NCBI GenBank assembly: GCA_036268355.1
Contig: DATAUG010000080.1
Location: 1-51,360, forward strand
From: DASQPJ01 sp036268355
Lineage (GTDB): Bacteria > Actinomycetota > Actinomycetes > Sporichthyales > Sporichthyaceae
Length of the DNA stretch: 51,360 bases
Direction of reading: 5' to 3'
Under the pieces are notes generated by a model. It was not told the DNA's origin, searched no databases, and saw only the letters and a program-made list of their open reading frames with translations. This document shows, one piece after another, positions 47,940-51,360 of the stretch. The stretch's first letter is position 1; the number at the start of each line of letters is the position of its first letter. The translations under genes were made by a program, and so were the position numbers.

Positions 47940-49095
47940 TGCCGCTGCCTCCTCGCTCCGCTCCGGCAGCCGCGCTCATCAGTGTGGCGCGCGGGTCCTC
48001 GGTCGACTCGGCAGCGAACTTCTCCAGCACCGCCTGGGCGGCCGGCGTCAGATGCTGTGGCACGACGACCTCGGCGGTGACCAGCAGATCCCCTCGGGTG
48101 CCGTCCTTGCGGGCGACGCCCCGGCCACGGACCCGCATCGTGCGGCCGTTGGCGGTGCCGGCCGGCAACCGGAGCGTGACCGGCGATCCGCCCAACGTCG
48201 GCACCTTCACCTCGGCGCCGAGTGCTGCCTCGCTGAACGTGACCGGCAGCGTCAGCGTCAGGTTCTCGCCCTTTCGGCCGAACACCGGGTGCGGGCGGAC
48301 GTGCACGGTGATGTAGAGGTCGCCCGCCGGCCCGCCCCGCTCGCCCGGTGTGCCTTTCCCTTTCAGGCGGATCTTCTGACCGTCCGTCACACCGGGTGGG
48401 ATGCGGGTGGTCACCGTCTGCGTGCCGGTGCCGCGCCCGCTTCCCCGGCATGTCGAACACGGGTCCTCGATGACCGTGCCGCGACCGCCGCAGGTGACAC
48501 ACGGCTCCGCCATCGCGAACCCGCCCATGTTCCGGGTGACCTGACCGGTGCCCGCACAGCCGGGGCAGACGCTCGGGATGGTCCCCGGCCGGGCGCCACT
48601 GCCGGCACACGTCGAACAGGCCTGCTCGCTGGTCAGCCGTAACGGGACGGTGACTCCCTCGACCGCGTCGATGAAGTCCAGCGTCACCTCGGTCTCTATG
48701 TCGCCGCCGCGGCGGGGCCCGGTTCCCCCGCGGCGGTTGAAGATGCCGCCGAGGATGTCGCCGAGCCCACCGTCGGCACCGCCGAAGTTGAACGCGAAGT
48801 TGGTCCCCGCCGGCCCCGGTCCGGCACCACCGGGCGCCCGGAAGCCACCGCCGGAGCCGAACAGCTCGCGGCCCTCGTCGTACTCCTTGCGCCGGGACTC
48901 GTCGCCGAGGATGTGGTAGGCCTCGGAGACCTCCTTGAACCGGGCCTCGGCGTTCGGGTTGTCCTTGTTGCGGTCCGGGTGCAGCTCTCGTGCCAACTTG
49001 CGGTAGGACTTCTTGATCTCCGCTGCTTCGGCGCCCTTCTTCAGGCCGAGGACGGCGTAGAGATCCTTGTCCAAATACTCGCGGGTGCTGGTCAT
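47932..49095 (-). CDS. dnaJ: Co-chaperone DnaJ
   Basis: A 387-residue type I J-protein. The J domain has HPDRNKDNPNAEARFKEVSE (HPD at about 39-41). A Gly/Phe-rich linker (about 80-120) follows, then four CxxCxGxG zinc motifs (CSTCAGSG, CPGCAGTG, CVTCGGRG, CSTCRGSG; about 160-220) and the substrate-binding C-terminal domains. It stimulates DnaK ATPase and delivers clients. It lies 28 nt after grpE and overlaps hspR. It corresponds to the DnaJ1 type linked to the dnaK operon in actinobacteria. Confidence 0.97.
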   Translation of the reverse strand: MTSTREYLDKDLYAVLGLKKGAEAAEIKKSYRKLARELHPDRNKDNPNAEARFKEVSEAYHILGDESRRKEYDEGRELFGSGGGFRAPGGAGPGPAGTNFAFNFGGADGGLGDILGGIFNRRGGTGPRRGGDIETEVTLDFIDAVEGVTVPLRLTSEQACSTCAGSGARPGTIPSVCPGCAGTGQVTRNMGGFAMAEPCVTCGGRGTVIEDPCSTCRGSGRGTGTQTVTTRIPPGVTDGQKIRLKGKGTPGERGGPAGDLYITVHVRPHPVFGRKGENLTLTLPVTFSEAALGAEVKVPTLGGSPVTLRLPAGTANGRTMRVRGRGVARKDGTRGDLLVTAEVVVPQHLTPAAQAVLEKFAAESTEDPRATLMSAAAGAERGGSGNG

Positions 49096-49123
49096 GGCCG
49101 CCCTCCTCTCATCTGATTGATCG

Positions 49124-49746
49124 TCAGTTCCCCTCGACCGGTCCGGCGCCGGTCGGGTCGACCGGCTCGGGCTCCGCCACCTTCACCCGGGCCGGGCGCA
49201 TGACCCGCTCGCCGACCTTGTAGCCCGGGGTGAACACCTCGACGCAGGTCGGTTCGGTGACCCCGTGCGAAAATTCGTGAAGCAACGCCTCGTGCACGTT
49301 CGGGTCGAACGGGTCGCCGCTCTCGCCGAAAGCCACCAGACCCAGCTTGCTCAGCGTGGCCTCCAACGAGTCCGCGACCACCTTGAAGCCGCCGACCAAC
49401 TCCCCGTGCGCCCGCGCCCGGCCGATGTCGTCGAGCACCGGGAGCAGCCCCACGAGTGCCGCCATCACGGCCATCTCGCGGACCGCCTCCCGGTCGCGCT
49501 CGACGCGCCGCCGGTAGTTGACGTACTCCGCCTGAAGCCGTTGCAGGTCGGCGGTCCGCTCGGCCAACTCGGCCACGACCGCGTTGTCGGCCACGGACGG
49601 GCCCGCCGCGCCCGCCGACCCTGCGGCGGCCGCCGACGGCCGCGCACCTGATGGAACGTCAGGGCGGACCGCGCCGGTGGTCGGGTCGATCCGGCGTTTG
49701 TCCCGGACCACCGGCGGCTCGAACTCGCGTTCCTCTTCTCGCGAAC

Positions 49747-49750
<4 letters not shown>
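49124..49750 (-). CDS. grpE: Nucleotide exchange factor GrpE
   Basis: A 208-residue protein that releases ADP from DnaK. An Ala/Pro-rich N-tail precedes the long dimeric coiled coil (LAERTADLQRLQAEYVNYRR, RVERDREAVREMAV). A compact beta domain at the C-terminus follows, with DPNVHEALLHEFSHGVTEPT and VFTPGYKVGERVMRPARVKV as the signature. The ATG overlaps the dnaK stop (ATGA). Slightly longer than E. coli GrpE because of the N-tail. Confidence 0.97.

Positions 49751-51360
<1,610 letters not shown>

Overview
The window is about 51 kb of very GC-rich chromosome from an actinobacterium. The evidence is the codon bias towards G/C at third positions, frequent GTG starts, many ATGA gene overlaps, a dnaK-grpE-dnaJ-hspR operon beside clpB, the SRP RNA just upstream of dnaX, ask-asd overlap with an internal ask start, and a Streptomyces-type subtilisin inhibitor. 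I cannot name the genus; a Frankiales/Sporichthya-like lineage is a guess.

Layout. 1-4 kb: the end of a YceI-family gene, a paired fluoride channel (two crcB genes), then a secreted sedolisin protease followed by a subtilisin-inhibitor-family protein. 4-10.5 kb: a GAF-LuxR regulator, a cytochrome P450 coupled to a flavoprotein reductase (which carries an in-frame 66-bp tandem duplication), and a MacB-like permease. 10.5-15 kb: a heterodimeric ABC exporter and a cytidylate-kinase-like protein. 15-19 kb: a tightly overlapped five-gene minus-strand operon of PspA, a 131-residue protein and three proteins built from duplicated YbjQ-type domains. This is the best candidate for an undescribed system here. 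19-21.5 kb: a scarred arsenic/metal patch with a gutted glyoxalase gene, an intact ArsI/CadI-type gene, a 50-bp dyad operator, an ArsR N-terminus fused in frame to ArsC (HTH lost), and a frameshifted DUF433 gene. 21.5-28 kb: tRNA-Ser, SRP RNA, dnaX, a block DUF5063-recR-ybaB that looks inverted and carries a second divergent recR 3' end, then ask-asd. 28-36 kb: secreted repeat proteins and lipoproteins, a chimeric LLM-hydrolase pseudogene, a serine hydrolase and an orphan solute-binding lipoprotein. 35-44.6 kb: fba, trmH-like, pyrE, an FKBP operon with two sulfotransferase-like genes, an alpha/beta hydrolase, a TolB-like propeller and a T7SS-associated protein. 44.8-51.4 kb: clpB and the dnaK chaperone operon.

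Two themes run across the window. First, an 11-bp palindromic core GGGTGNCACCC (N = T or A) occurs 14 times in four intergenic clusters. In three clusters the cores are spaced exactly 59 bp centre to centre although the sequence between them differs from locus to locus. Second, several genes between 19 and 31 kb are deletion scars (glyoxalase, arsR-arsC, DUF433, LLM-hydrolase, recR remnant), so this stretch has been actively rearranged. All functional calls come from reading motifs by eye; no database search was run.
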